The notes under the pieces were generated by a model. That model was not told where the DNA came from. It saw only the letters and a list, made by a program, of their open reading frames with translations, and made no database searches. DNA of 64,000 nucleotides from the IMG/VR virus record IMGVR_UViG_3300027973_000056, positions 1 through 64,000 of that record; one strand, written 5' to 3'. This DNA comes from a virus. Positions 39,517 to 47,938 of this stretch are shown piece by piece; the first letter of the stretch is position 1; each line of letters opens with the position of its first letter. Position numbers and translations under genes: made by a program.

Positions 39517-39758
39517 AAAATAAAATAGACAAAATCTACGAATCAAAAATCGTACATACTTCATTCTTAGATAAAGAATCCATTGTTGATGCAATGATGG
39601 ATTCTTATATCTTAGGATTAAACGAATCAGAAGAAAAATACAATAAACTTAAATTAGCTTTTGAATCTTTATTAGATTATTGGGGTGATTATGGAAACTA
39701 TAACTCGTCAAGAAATCATATGGAAGAAGATTGGAAAAAAGAAGGAGGATTAATATGA
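39513..39758 (+). CDS. hypothetical protein, 81 aa
   Basis: MKNKIDKIYESKIVHTSFLD, helical, acidic, ending with EEDWKKEGGLI. Overlaps both neighbours by 4 nt (ATGA type). No family recognised. Confidence 0.7.
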   Translation: MKNKIDKIYESKIVHTSFLDKESIVDAMMDSYILGLNESEEKYNKLKLAFESLLDYWGDYGNYNSSRNHMEEDWKKEGGLI

Positions 39759-41080
39759 ACAATATAGATAAACAATACACAGAGTTACTTCAAGACATTC
39801 TTGATAATGGAGTGGAGAAAAAAGATAGAACAGGTACTGGCACAATTTCAGTATTTGGTCGTCAAATACGCCATAACATGAATGAAGGGTTTCCTTTACT
39901 TACGACCAAGAAAATGGCGTGGAAGACTATGGTTGTCGAGTTGTTATGGTTCTTAAGAGGTGATACTAACATCAAGTTCCTATTAGATTATGATTGTCAC
40001 ATTTGGGATGGAGATGCATATAAGAATTATTGTAAATTTATTGAGTCAGATGTAAGTCAGAATAATAAACTTGAAATAGTAAAAATACCCGAATCAAAGG
40101 AAATATTTATCAAAACTATCAAATGTGATGATGAGATTGTAAGAAAAATGGGTAAAAGATATTGTGATGAGTTTGCAAAACAATGGGGAGACCTTGGACC
40201 AATATACGGTAAACAATGGAGAAGTTGGACTAAAAAGAAAATGTATCTATCAACAGATGGTTTATATGAAAACATCTATGATGAGACAGACCAAACTGTT
40301 ATTGACCAAATATCTAGTTTAATCAACGAACTAAAAACAAATCCAGACTCAAGACGATTAATGGTTTCAGCTTGGAATGTTGGAGAATTAGACCAAATGG
40401 TTCTTCCACCTTGTCATTATGGATTTCAAGTTTATACAACTGAATTAAGTGATTTAAGAAGATATAATATTTGGTTTAATAACAACTACGAAACAGGTAT
40501 GGAAAGGTTCTTTGACCCTAAAAACTTACCTGATTTTGATAACCCGTATTATACTCCAACCCCAAAGAGAGCAATCTCCTTAATGTGGAATCAACGTTCA
40601 GTGGATACATTTTTAGGTCTTCCATTCAATATTGCATCTTATGCGTTGTTATTGAATATCATTGCAGAAGAAGTTAATATGGTTCCTGATGAATTGATTG
40701 GTAATTTAGGTGACGTTCATTTATATTCAAACCATATTGAACAAGCAAAAGAACAGATTGGTAGAACGTTAACTTTCGATGAAAGATATGCTTTGTATAC
40801 AGGACATGATAAAACATGGGAAGAAGATGGTGGAAATTCGTATGGTAAAATTAATGGGTTGGATATGATGGATGATAGAGGAATACCAACCAGAACAAGA
40901 GAACCATATCCATTACCGTCAGTTAAAATAACTCATAGAGAATGGTATCAACATGAAAAAGTTAAAGAACATTTAGGTGAAAAAACTTTTAATGAAAAAA
41001 TATTATCATTAAGACCTGATTGTTTTGAATTATTAAATTATAAATCTCATCCACCAATTAAAGCGCCCTTATCAAACTAA
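39755..41080 (+). CDS. thyA: thymidylate synthase
   Basis: 441 residues from MNNIDKQYTELL; a longer in-frame start is overlapped by the upstream gene. KDRTGTGTISVFGRQ is the folate/dUMP entrance, MVLPPCHYGFQVY carries the catalytic Cys, GLPFNIASYALLL has the Asn that selects dUMP, GDVHLYSNHIEQ follows, and the end is HPPIKAPLSN. It is longer than cellular ThyA (about 264-316) because of an insert after DAYKNY (about 90-130) and another around the Tyr-rich segment (about 230-260). It makes dTMP for phage replication; a dUMP hydroxymethylase role cannot be excluded. Confidence 0.93.
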   Translation: MNNIDKQYTELLQDILDNGVEKKDRTGTGTISVFGRQIRHNMNEGFPLLTTKKMAWKTMVVELLWFLRGDTNIKFLLDYDCHIWDGDAYKNYCKFIESDVSQNNKLEIVKIPESKEIFIKTIKCDDEIVRKMGKRYCDEFAKQWGDLGPIYGKQWRSWTKKKMYLSTDGLYENIYDETDQTVIDQISSLINELKTNPDSRRLMVSAWNVGELDQMVLPPCHYGFQVYTTELSDLRRYNIWFNNNYETGMERFFDPKNLPDFDNPYYTPTPKRAISLMWNQRSVDTFLGLPFNIASYALLLNIIAEEVNMVPDELIGNLGDVHLYSNHIEQAKEQIGRTLTFDERYALYTGHDKTWEEDGGNSYGKINGLDMMDDRGIPTRTREPYPLPSVKITHREWYQHEKVKEHLGEKTFNEKILSLRPDCFELLNYKSHPPIKAPLSN

Positions 41081-41301
41081 TGGAATACGAAATTATATTA
41101 CCCGAAATAATCGGTGACGAATGGCATAATATTGGAATTGATTTTGCGCCTCAAACAATTACTGGAGTCATCCGAGGTGAAGATAAGGATAAAACAATTA
41201 TTGATTTAAAAAAATATTGTCTTTCATTAGACAATCGTTTTTTAAAAAATTACAAAATAATAAAGAAAGAAGATAAAACGATAATTCAAATTACTGTTTA
41301 A
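41080..41301 (+). CDS. hypothetical protein, 73 aa
   Basis: MEYEIILPEIIGDEWHNIGI, small alpha/beta protein. Overlaps thyA stop and the next start by one base. No family recognised. Confidence 0.65.
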   Translation: MEYEIILPEIIGDEWHNIGIDFAPQTITGVIRGEDKDKTIIDLKKYCLSLDNRFLKNYKIIKKEDKTIIQITV

Positions 41302-41732
41302 TGAAAAAATACGGAATAACATCAATGTACGGAAACCCAATCCATCCAGGACATATAGAATGTCTTATGTTGTCTAAAGAACTTGTGGACGAATTATGGG
41401 TAATTGTGAACAACGATAAACAAGCAGAATTAAAAAGAGGAATACCTTCTTTTCAAGATGAGGAATATCGTAAAGTGGTTATTGAATCAATCAGATATGT
41501 TGACCACGCTGAAATCGCTATCGACCAAGATGGTAGTGTTTGTGAAACAATCAAATTATTTTACGATAAGATTAAATCATTAGACTCTAAGTCTGAAATT
41601 ATTTTCACAAAGGGAGGAGACCGATTTGCGAACGAAATCCCTGAGAAAGTAGTTTGCGATTCATTAGGAATAAAAATAGTTGACGGATTAGGGTTAAAAA
41701 CTCACAACTCAAGTGATATGATTAATCGTTAA
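41301..41732 (+). CDS. cytidylyltransferase-like nucleotidyltransferase
   Basis: 143 residues. SMYGNPIHPGHIECLMLSKE contains the HxGH motif of nucleotidylyltransferases (nicotinamide/pantetheine/glycerol-phosphate types). FTKGGDRF is a late ISSTxxR-position segment. Possible roles: NAD salvage, CDP-sugar or nucleotide-sugar synthesis; the sequence does not decide. End of the plus-strand operon, convergent with 41729. Confidence 0.8.
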   Translation: MKKYGITSMYGNPIHPGHIECLMLSKELVDELWVIVNNDKQAELKRGIPSFQDEEYRKVVIESIRYVDHAEIAIDQDGSVCETIKLFYDKIKSLDSKSEIIFTKGGDRFANEIPEKVVCDSLGIKIVDGLGLKTHNSSDMINR

Positions 41733-42340
41733 GCAAACGTCATATAGAGTTGGACTATTTTGTTGGCAAATTTTTCAGCCAAATGGTTCACTCTACTCAT
41801 ATCATCCATATCTATTTTTTTAGATTCCATGTATTTCATAAGACCTTGTATCAATTTCATTTTAGATTCTTCTGCCATTTCTAAAACTTCCTGAAATGAT
41901 TCATTATCTTCTTGATTTTCTCCATGGTATCTATCAATCCATTCTTTACCTGAATATAAAAATGGATGGGCTTGAAACATATTTACAACACTTGATTCTC
42001 TAAGTTTGTTAAGAAATTCTCTAAAAAATCTCCAATCAAAGTTTTCAAATACTTCAGGATTTTTAGCGAAAAAATCATAGTGACGGTCACCTGTAGTTGC
42101 ACTTTCTTGAACTCTCTCTTTTGGTTTTTTCCACGCATCTGTAGATGAAACCAATGCTAACGTACTTCCATTATCCCAAATAACCTCAATGATTGATTCA
42201 TCACCATTTGACTCAAATGGGTCTCTACTAACTCTTCTAACAGTTCCTTTAGTACCAGGAGGTACTCCTGTTTCACCATCCATGTGGTAACAAATTACCT
42301 TATCTCCTTCTTTTAATTTTGGATTTAATTCACCTTTCAT
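41729..42340 (-). CDS. SH3/KOW-like N-terminal domain protein
   Basis: 203 residues from MKGELNPKLKEGDKVICYHM; a longer frame extends over the promoter region. Residues 8-65 resemble an SH3-type beta-barrel (VPPGTKGTVRRV, EVIWDNGSTLAL). The C-terminal 90 residues are helical. No leader tag. TATTTAT 4 nt upstream is one half of a bidirectional promoter. Confidence 0.68.
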   Translation of the reverse strand: MKGELNPKLKEGDKVICYHMDGETGVPPGTKGTVRRVSRDPFESNGDESIIEVIWDNGSTLALVSSTDAWKKPKERVQESATTGDRHYDFFAKNPEVFENFDWRFFREFLNKLRESSVVNMFQAHPFLYSGKEWIDRYHGENQEDNESFQEVLEMAEESKMKLIQGLMKYMESKKIDMDDMSRVNHLAEKFANKIVQLYMTFA

Positions 42341-42341
42341 A

Positions 42342-42370
42342 ACAATAAATATATGCGGTATATTTATTGT
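42342..42370. promoter_or_regulatory. bidirectional late-type promoter, 12-bp inverted repeat
   Basis: ACAATAAATATA and TATATTTATTGT are perfect reverse complements separated by TGCGG. Each arm holds TATTTAT, 4 nt from the ATG at 42340 (minus) and 6 nt from the ATG at 42374 (plus). Confidence 0.75.
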
Positions 42371-42373
42371 CAT

Positions 42374-42994
42374 ATGGATTTTTTAATTAACGAATCTCAA
42401 TTGAGAATAATTTTACAGGAACAAGATGAATCAAAAATGACTGATTACATGAAAACCATGTATTCATTCACTAAAAATCTTGCAAATAGAGTTAGTAAAG
42501 TTTATGGTCTTAACGTTAAAATGTTAATGACTTGGGCTACATCCGTTGGTGGTTTAGTAATGCCGTTAGATAAATTTATTAGAGACGGTAATTTTGAACT
42601 AACTGATGACCAAAGATATTTGGTTTTAGCAGGTATTGCATTTATAATGTTTTATGAAAACAAAAAAGGATTAGTTAAAATTTTAAGTAAAATTAAAGAG
42701 GAAGGTCTTGAGGATACATTTCGTTTAGTATTAGAAAAAGCTAAGGATTTAAAATCAGCATTTAAAGGATTCCTTTCATCATTAAAAATTACTGTAAGTA
42801 CTTTTATGGATACGGTAGCATATTCATTTTTAATACCAATTATTATGGATATTCAAGATATCGCATATAGAACATCAAATCCTAAAGAAAGTGCCATATT
42901 AATTGCCGAAAGATTGATTGCGTCGGGAGGTGTCCTAATAACAGCTCAAGTTTTATCTCAAGTAATCAAAAAAATCATCGAAAAAATTAAGTAA
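42374..42994 (+). CDS. tagged membrane protein, 206 aa
   Basis: The leader MDFLINESQLRIILQEQDES has the ILQE-Q form of the shared tag. Hydrophobic segments follow (about 45-62, 73-88, 130-150, 172-195), suggesting several membrane passages or a membrane-active toxin-like fold. Start chosen by TATTTAT. A tagged membrane protein could take part in genome delivery through the inner membrane (inference). Confidence 0.65.
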   Translation: MDFLINESQLRIILQEQDESKMTDYMKTMYSFTKNLANRVSKVYGLNVKMLMTWATSVGGLVMPLDKFIRDGNFELTDDQRYLVLAGIAFIMFYENKKGLVKILSKIKEEGLEDTFRLVLEKAKDLKSAFKGFLSSLKITVSTFMDTVAYSFLIPIIMDIQDIAYRTSNPKESAILIAERLIASGGVLITAQVLSQVIKKIIEKIK

Positions 42995-43736
42995 ACATAT
43001 CGGGTTCTAAATCGTAATAATTACCCCACTTTTGAGTAATTTCAAACCCATCCATTTTAATAATAAAGTATCGTGCTTGATAATATAAGTCATCAATACC
43101 GATAATATCAATCTCATTACCCATTACATCATAAAGTACATTATTAATCTCATCTCTTAGGTAATCAGTATCGTACATCACATTCAAAATAGCGCCAGCA
43201 ACATCGTCCGCAATTTTCAAATTAGGTACTACATAATGACTATCAAACATGAAGTTAGATATTTCAATGTTAAAATTAAAATCAATATATACGTCATCTA
43301 AGTAGTAGAATTCTTCCATAGGTCTCCAATATATATCAAAAGTCAATGGACCTATTGCGGTTCTTAAGGTTACTTCTTTAACTTCTTTTCTCATCGTAAA
43401 TAAAACCTCTCTTTGTTTCTCAGAGGAAATAAAAATACCTTTATTAATAGGTTCTTTACCATCAACCAATATTTTCTCTGAATATGAAAAATTACTACCT
43501 ACGTATTTCCAAATATTAGTAAGAATGTCGTGAATATGACCACTGAATACTGGAGTCGCATATGATTGACCTTTTTTAGGTAAAACAACATTTACCACAA
43601 TATTGTAACTCCATCCTTTCGCATCATCTGGTTCTATGGATAAAAAATGATATTCATATCCATCTTTATCAAAGGAGTGTTCCATTAATACCTTACGAAA
43701 TATTTTTAATTCCCTATCCTTTAATTCTGTATTCAT
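42987..43736 (-). CDS. hypothetical protein, 249 aa
   Basis: MNTELKDRELKIFRKVLMEHS, then a beta-rich body (YHFLSIEPDDAKGWSYNIVV; VTLRTAIGPLTFDIYWRPME). No known domain. Starts at the stop of the upstream peptidase gene, so the two are an operon. Convergent overlap of 8 nt with 42374. Confidence 0.65.
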   Translation of the reverse strand: MNTELKDRELKIFRKVLMEHSFDKDGYEYHFLSIEPDDAKGWSYNIVVNVVLPKKGQSYATPVFSGHIHDILTNIWKYVGSNFSYSEKILVDGKEPINKGIFISSEKQREVLFTMRKEVKEVTLRTAIGPLTFDIYWRPMEEFYYLDDVYIDFNFNIEISNFMFDSHYVVPNLKIADDVAGAILNVMYDTDYLRDEINNVLYDVMGNEIDIIGIDDLYYQARYFIIKMDGFEITQKWGNYYDLEPDMFT

Positions 43737-44713
43737 TACTTCTGTAAAATTTGTTGGATTACTTTTTCCTGTTGTTTTGGATTCAAAGTATGCTTATGTG
43801 GATTTTTTTGAAACCAAGTTCTAACTAAAGTTTCAAAATCCGCTTTTTCAGATTTGGCTCTTTTATTAAATCCAGCTCTTTGGGCTTCCAATTCGTGTTG
43901 TTGGGTATAATACTTTTCAGGGGACTTTGGCTCTTTATTTGGAAACTTATATCCTTGTTCGTGTTGTTTAATATGTTCTAATTCATGGCGAATAACCTCG
44001 TTTAGTTCTTTGGTTAATTCATCAAGTATTGTATATCCCGCATTTGGATTAGAGATGATTGTAAGGTACATTAAATCATCGTCATAATATAACTCCCCAT
44101 CTACATCAACAGTCTCTACATCGTCACTTAATTGCAAATCTAAGAAGATACTAAACCCGTTAAATTCAGGATAAGTATAAACCATTTCATCTTTACCCAA
44201 ATCTTCAGGTAATCCAAATTCTCCTTGTCTTTGGTGTTTGAAAAATTGTACAACATCTTGTACCAATTTTCTGGTAAGTTTGTCTAATTGACCTTCAACT
44301 ATTAACGATTCGTTTATTTTTTTTGGTTCTACTTCATTTATAACTTTTGTAACCATTGATGATGGTAATGAAAAATATTTTAATATCTCATCCACTTTTC
44401 CTTGTGTGACCCACACAAGATTTTGATAAGGTCCAGTATCATATGTTTCAATTTTTGTTTCACGACCAAAATGAAACCTCATAATTGAATTATGAGCGTC
44501 AGATAATTCGCTTGAAGGTAAGATATACAATGTAAGAGTAACATAATCTTTCTTATCTCCCATTGAGATATATTCCCTTACTCCTGTGATTTCAACTTTA
44601 ATGTTAGTAGGCGTAGGATATTCACCATCCCCATCTTGAAGATAATATATTTCAAATGTGTGGCCTTCAAAAAATCTATTAACCCTATCTATTATTGCCT
44701 GTTCTTGATTCAT
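43736..44713 (-). CDS. HExxH metallopeptidase-like protein
   Basis: 325 residues. The N-terminal 130 residues are a beta-rich domain with some similarity to the following gene's product. NESLIVEGQLDKLTRKLVQD (about 136-155) has an internal LIVE-G that resembles the leader ends found at other N-termini, so cleavage there could release the catalytic half. RHELEHIKQHEQG (about 240) is the HExxH motif and QHELEAQ supplies a possible third ligand. A zinc peptidase active on an unknown protein. TATTTAT is 5 nt upstream. Confidence 0.7.
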   Translation of the reverse strand: MNQEQAIIDRVNRFFEGHTFEIYYLQDGDGEYPTPTNIKVEITGVREYISMGDKKDYVTLTLYILPSSELSDAHNSIMRFHFGRETKIETYDTGPYQNLVWVTQGKVDEILKYFSLPSSMVTKVINEVEPKKINESLIVEGQLDKLTRKLVQDVVQFFKHQRQGEFGLPEDLGKDEMVYTYPEFNGFSIFLDLQLSDDVETVDVDGELYYDDDLMYLTIISNPNAGYTILDELTKELNEVIRHELEHIKQHEQGYKFPNKEPKSPEKYYTQQHELEAQRAGFNKRAKSEKADFETLVRTWFQKNPHKHTLNPKQQEKVIQQILQK

Positions 44714-44718
44714 TAACT

Positions 44719-44725
44719 ATAAATA
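44719..44725 (-). promoter_or_regulatory. TATTTAT late-promoter-like motif
   Basis: Reverse-strand TATTTAT with 5 nt before the ATG at 44713. Confidence 0.6.
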
Positions 44726-44727
44726 CA

Positions 44728-45150
44728 TCAAAATGGAATTGATAACCCAAAACCGTATCTAATTCCTTTCATGAAATTTATGCCAACAGTAAAATCAGGT
44801 CCACGTTTAGTATTGGTTAATATTCTTAATGGATATACCTTAACCCAAACATCTGGTTTAAAATCAACTCCATCAACATGAGTTTCACCAAAAACACCTC
44901 CCATAATAGAAAATTTATGATTGGTTAAACTAAGTCCAATTCTATTCATTCTTGATTGAGGTGTTGTATAGATATATGGTTGAGGAAACGTTGTTGTAAC
45001 GTATGCTCCGATATAATAACCAAATCCATTATAATTATTGTTGTACGTGACTACCAAACTTTTTTCTTTTGGAATATACATAATGTCAGAAGTCTGACTT
45101 TTGCCAACAAAAGAAATAAATAATAAAAAGAGTGCGAGTGTTGTTTTCAT
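44728..45150 (-). CDS. secreted outer-membrane-like protein
   Basis: 140 residues. MKTTLALFLLFISFVGKSQT is a Sec signal peptide cleaved near SQ. The mature part has alternating beta strands (YIGAYVTTTFPQPYIYTT..., FTVGINFMKGIRYGFGLSIPF) and ends in Phe, as in outer-membrane barrels or their fragments. A small porin-like or exclusion protein is possible. TATATTTG lies 4 nt upstream. Confidence 0.7.
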   Translation of the reverse strand: MKTTLALFLLFISFVGKSQTSDIMYIPKEKSLVVTYNNNYNGFGYYIGAYVTTTFPQPYIYTTPQSRMNRIGLSLTNHKFSIMGGVFGETHVDGVDFKPDVWVKVYPLRILTNTKRGPDFTVGINFMKGIRYGFGLSIPF

Positions 45151-45154
45151 AACA

Positions 45155-45162
45155 CAAATATA
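45155..45162 (-). promoter_or_regulatory. Bacteroidetes-type -7 box TATATTTG
   Basis: Reverse-strand TATATTTG with 4 nt before the ATG at 45150. Confidence 0.6.
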
Positions 45163-45163
45163 C

Positions 45164-45171
45164 TACTTTTG
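45164..45171 (+). promoter_or_regulatory. Bacteroidetes-type -7 box TACTTTTG
   Basis: TACTTTTG 34 nt before the ATG at 45206, back to back with the minus-strand promoter. Confidence 0.5.
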
Positions 45172-45205
45172 TGTCAATATAAAAAGACTATTAAATAAAA
45201 CACAC

Positions 45206-45418
45206 ATGAACGAAAAATTGATTACCATGTTGAGACTATCTGCAGAGTCAGATAAAGCAAAAGCATTATTAACTTTAGACCTATTGGGGAATAAAGGTGT
45301 CGGTATCGGTGACCACTCAACTAAAGACTTCTACAGCAACGCTGAAGAAGCGTTACAAATGTTGGTAGACGCTGAAGATAGGTTAAAGGTTATTGAGAAG
45401 TATTTTGGTGGAAAATAA
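45206..45418 (+). CDS. hypothetical protein, 70 aa
   Basis: MNEKLITMLRLSAESDKAKA ... AEEALQMLVDAEDRLKVIEK. Helical, small, soluble; a likely dimerising helical protein. Followed immediately by tRNA-Ser, which could be in the same transcript. Confidence 0.65.
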   Translation: MNEKLITMLRLSAESDKAKALLTLDLLGNKGVGIGDHSTKDFYSNAEEALQMLVDAEDRLKVIEKYFGGK

Positions 45419-45430
45419 AGTTTTAAAATA

Positions 45431-45515
45431 GGAAGCTTGCCAGAGTGGTTGAATGGAACGGTCTTGAAAACCGTCATACTGAAAGGTATCTGGGGTTCGA
45501 ATCCCTGAGCTTCCG
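45431..45515 (+). tRNA. tRNA-Ser(TGA)
   Basis: Acceptor GGAAGCT/AGCTTCC, anticodon stem ACGGT/ACCGT with loop CTTGAAA, class II variable arm, G73; CCA not encoded. The only plus-strand tRNA. Confidence 0.95.
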
Positions 45516-45611
45516 CAAACTTGGAGTACGAGGAACTAACATAAACGGAGTACTTAACCCATAAGTTTATTAAATTAAATTATAAGGTTTCCAGTGAGTT
45601 AGTTCAAATAT

Positions 45612-45781
45612 TGTAAGGTGGCGAAATTGGGTTGTCTCTGTTATGACCTTGGCATACGCACCCACCTGTCTCGTGGGCGAGGACAAAGAAATAGATTAAT
45701 AATATGGGGTAGACCACCAGCTTGCAAGCGTTCTGTTATTAATTGAATCTCCTCTTGAAGGTTCGACTCCTTCCCTTACAG
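45612..45781 (+). ncRNA. 170-nt tRNA-like RNA with expanded D-loop and variable arm
   Basis: TGTAAGG (45612-45618) pairs perfectly with CCTTACA (45774-45780). T-arm GAAGG-TTCGACT-CCTTC precedes the 3' strand. GCG/CGC can close a D-arm with a 30-nt loop (AAATTGG start). CCCAC-CTGTCTC-GTGGG is a perfect 5-bp anticodon-type stem. A region of about 80 nt with GAGGA/TCCTC and ATTAATAA/TTATTAAT stems takes the place of the variable loop. A giant tRNA, an intron-containing tRNA or a tRNA-mimic RNA are possible; a functional anticodon (GTC by position) is unproven. Confidence 0.6.
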
Positions 45782-45882
45782 CATGTGTTACCCAAAGGGT
45801 AACTCAATGGTATGAGACTTGTTCTCTCAAACTCAATACCTAAAGTTGAGCATCTTCTCTACGGGAGAGGATTTAAGTTATT

Positions 45883-45915
45883 AACATTCAGTAGAAATAC
45901 TGAATGTTTTTTTTT
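45883..45915 (+). terminator. terminator of tRNA / tRNA-like transcript
   Basis: AACATTCAGTA/TACTGAATGTT eleven-bp stem, loop GAAA, followed by a T-run. A GTTACCC/GGGTAAC hairpin lies further upstream (about 45787). Confidence 0.85.
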
Positions 45916-45958
45916 GACTAATATTTTTATTTAACTTATCTTTTAAAAAAACAAAAAT

Positions 45959-47005
45959 ATGTCTCGTATAAATGAATTAAAAAAACAATATCCTGAATTG
46001 AATATTACAATGTTTGATTTAATGGTTAGATTAGATACCACTAAAACTCACAAATACCTTCCTTTAATGTGTAAAATTTTTGGAAAAAGATTTGATGTAA
46101 AAGAAATGTGGCGTAAAGATGAATTATCAATTGGCATATTGGAAATTCAATCAAATTTAATTAATAAAGGAATTTCAACTGATGGACTTACAGATAATCA
46201 AATGTTTTATTTGTCAAACTATATTACTGAAAATTTCACTACTGAAACATATCATACTTTAAACTTATTCATGGAATACATGGATAAAAATATGATTGAA
46301 AAAAATGATGTTACAAGTTATAAAGATATTGATGATATTAGAGGTGCCGTAACATTAGCTACCATGAAAGAGCTTACAAAAGAACTTGAGGGTCAGGTTG
46401 TCAAAGAATATGAAGATGAAAAGTGGGTTGTTGTTAGACCTTTAACATTTTCAGCATCGGCAAAATATGGTTCATCAACAAGATGGTGTACAACATATCA
46501 AAAAGAAAAAAACTATTTTGAAAAATATTGGAGACGAGGTATTTTGGCATATTTTATCAATAAAGAAACAGGATATAAGTTTGCGGGTTACAAAGGATTA
46601 GATGGTGATTCAGAATTTAGTTTTTGGAATGCTGAAGATAGTAGAGTTGATTACCTTGATGTTGATGCTGATGATTATCTATTCCCTATTGTTAGAAAAA
46701 TATTCAAATCCGAATTTACAAACAAAAATTTATGTTCAGATGAAATTCAACAACAAGTTTATACAGAATGTATAAGTGTTCACGAAAAAATGAGAATTGA
46801 ATTTAGTGATGAGACAATTCCACTCAATGAACAACCGACGGAGGTATCAATGGAACAACCAGAATTACCCGTTCATAATTATCAAAGAGAAATGGACACA
46901 ATACGCGAATTACTTAGTGAAACAGAAAATGACATTGTTCCAGGAGAAAGACAAGTTCGAGAATTATTATCTGAATTCACAGATGTTCCAACAATGAGGG
47001 CCTAA
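45959..47005 (+). CDS. protein with YGSSTRWC domain, 348 aa
   Basis: Residues about 150-225 (VVVRPLTFSASAKYGSSTRW, CTT, ... AYFINKETGYKFAGYKGL, FSFWNAEDSR) align with the domain in 5980-7479. The N-terminus (MSRINELKKQYPELNITMFD) is not a typical tag. The C-terminus is acidic with two LLSE segments (IRELLSETEN, VRELLSEFTD), which look like the leader cleavage motif placed at the other end. Function unknown. Confidence 0.72.
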   Translation: MSRINELKKQYPELNITMFDLMVRLDTTKTHKYLPLMCKIFGKRFDVKEMWRKDELSIGILEIQSNLINKGISTDGLTDNQMFYLSNYITENFTTETYHTLNLFMEYMDKNMIEKNDVTSYKDIDDIRGAVTLATMKELTKELEGQVVKEYEDEKWVVVRPLTFSASAKYGSSTRWCTTYQKEKNYFEKYWRRGILAYFINKETGYKFAGYKGLDGDSEFSFWNAEDSRVDYLDVDADDYLFPIVRKIFKSEFTNKNLCSDEIQQQVYTECISVHEKMRIEFSDETIPLNEQPTEVSMEQPELPVHNYQREMDTIRELLSETENDIVPGERQVRELLSEFTDVPTMRA

Positions 47006-47030
47006 GATTTCCTTCTCTCCTAATAACTTG

Positions 47031-47086
47031 ATGCCAAACAAATTTTAAAATTGAAATTTGTTTGGCATTTCACAATTTGTTTGGCA
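47031..47086. repeat. 15-bp inverted repeat with a third partial copy
   Basis: ATGCCAAACAAATTT (47031-47045) and AAATTTGTTTGGCAT (47054-47068) form a perfect hairpin; AATTTGTTTGGCA repeats directly at 47074-47086. Lies between convergent genes. It may be a bidirectional terminator without T-run, or a protein-binding site. Confidence 0.6.
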
Positions 47087-47099
47087 CGGATAAATTATA

Positions 47100-47393
47100 T
47101 TAAAATAACGGTCTTTTATTCCAATAGATATGTAGATTTTTATCGACTCCTAACATTCTAAAAAATCCTGAAATATCAGAATTAATTTTATTAGTAAAAC
47201 TACCTTTGGACCAATCTGGGTCCATATCTAAGAAAAAATTTATTCTATTTGGATTTGATTCTCCAAAATTAATCTTATATATGGTGATTCTTATTGGTTC
47301 ATCGTCATCACCAACCAATTCGTTATTAATTTCTGGTATTATAACGTCATCAATATATACTTGTAAGTATTTTTCAATTTTATCAATATTCAT
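47100..47393 (-). CDS. hypothetical protein, 97 aa
   Basis: MNIDKIEKYLQVYIDDVIIP, alpha/beta, soluble. It follows the tagged 47396 gene by 2 nt and is co-transcribed with it. No family recognised. Confidence 0.65.
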   Translation of the reverse strand: MNIDKIEKYLQVYIDDVIIPEINNELVGDDDEPIRITIYKINFGESNPNRINFFLDMDPDWSKGSFTNKINSDISGFFRMLGVDKNLHIYWNKRPLF

Positions 47394-47395
47394 TA

Positions 47396-47938
47396 CTAAT
47401 AATTTGAAGAGGAAAGTCCAAGTTGTTTAGAATATCTACCAAGATTACAAGACCAATATCCTGCGGTTGTTCTATCTGTTTTTTGAGAACACTTGCGGTT
47501 CTCTTTAACTATTAATATAGAATTACCAAAAGTTATTTTTTTAACTCCTTCAGTTTTACTCTTAGTATAAACTGCGAATTTCTTAGGATTTCTTGGAGTT
47601 TTACCTTCCGTTAAAATATCATCTTCTGTTTCGTAGATGTAAGGAGCATCTAAATAAACATATTCCTTACCAATTTTAACTTTAATACCTAAATCAGATT
47701 CAACCATCAATCTATCCTTTTTATTAAGGTCAATTTTTCCCTGATTAAATAACTCTCTAACTTCATTAACCAAATTAAAATAACCTTCAGAATAAAACAT
47801 AAATGCATTTTCAGCTAAGGTCATTTCATTATCAATATGATATTGTAACGCGTTTGAAATTTTAACATTCTCTTTCAATATTAAAGATTTGTCTAACTGT
47901 TTCTCTAATGTTTCTTTAATTAATTCACGCAAATCCAT
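47396..47938 (-). CDS. tagged hypothetical protein, 180 aa
   Basis: MDLRELIKETLEKQLDKSLI is the shared basic leader with LIKE and a later ILKE. The middle is helical, while about 100-160 is strongly basic (TPRNPKKFAVYTKSKTEGVK) with C...C near the end. DNA binding in the virion is conceivable. TATTTAT lies 15 nt upstream. Confidence 0.65.
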   Translation of the reverse strand: MDLRELIKETLEKQLDKSLILKENVKISNALQYHIDNEMTLAENAFMFYSEGYFNLVNEVRELFNQGKIDLNKKDRLMVESDLGIKVKIGKEYVYLDAPYIYETEDDILTEGKTPRNPKKFAVYTKSKTEGVKKITFGNSILIVKENRKCSQKTDRTTAGYWSCNLGRYSKQLGLSSSNY

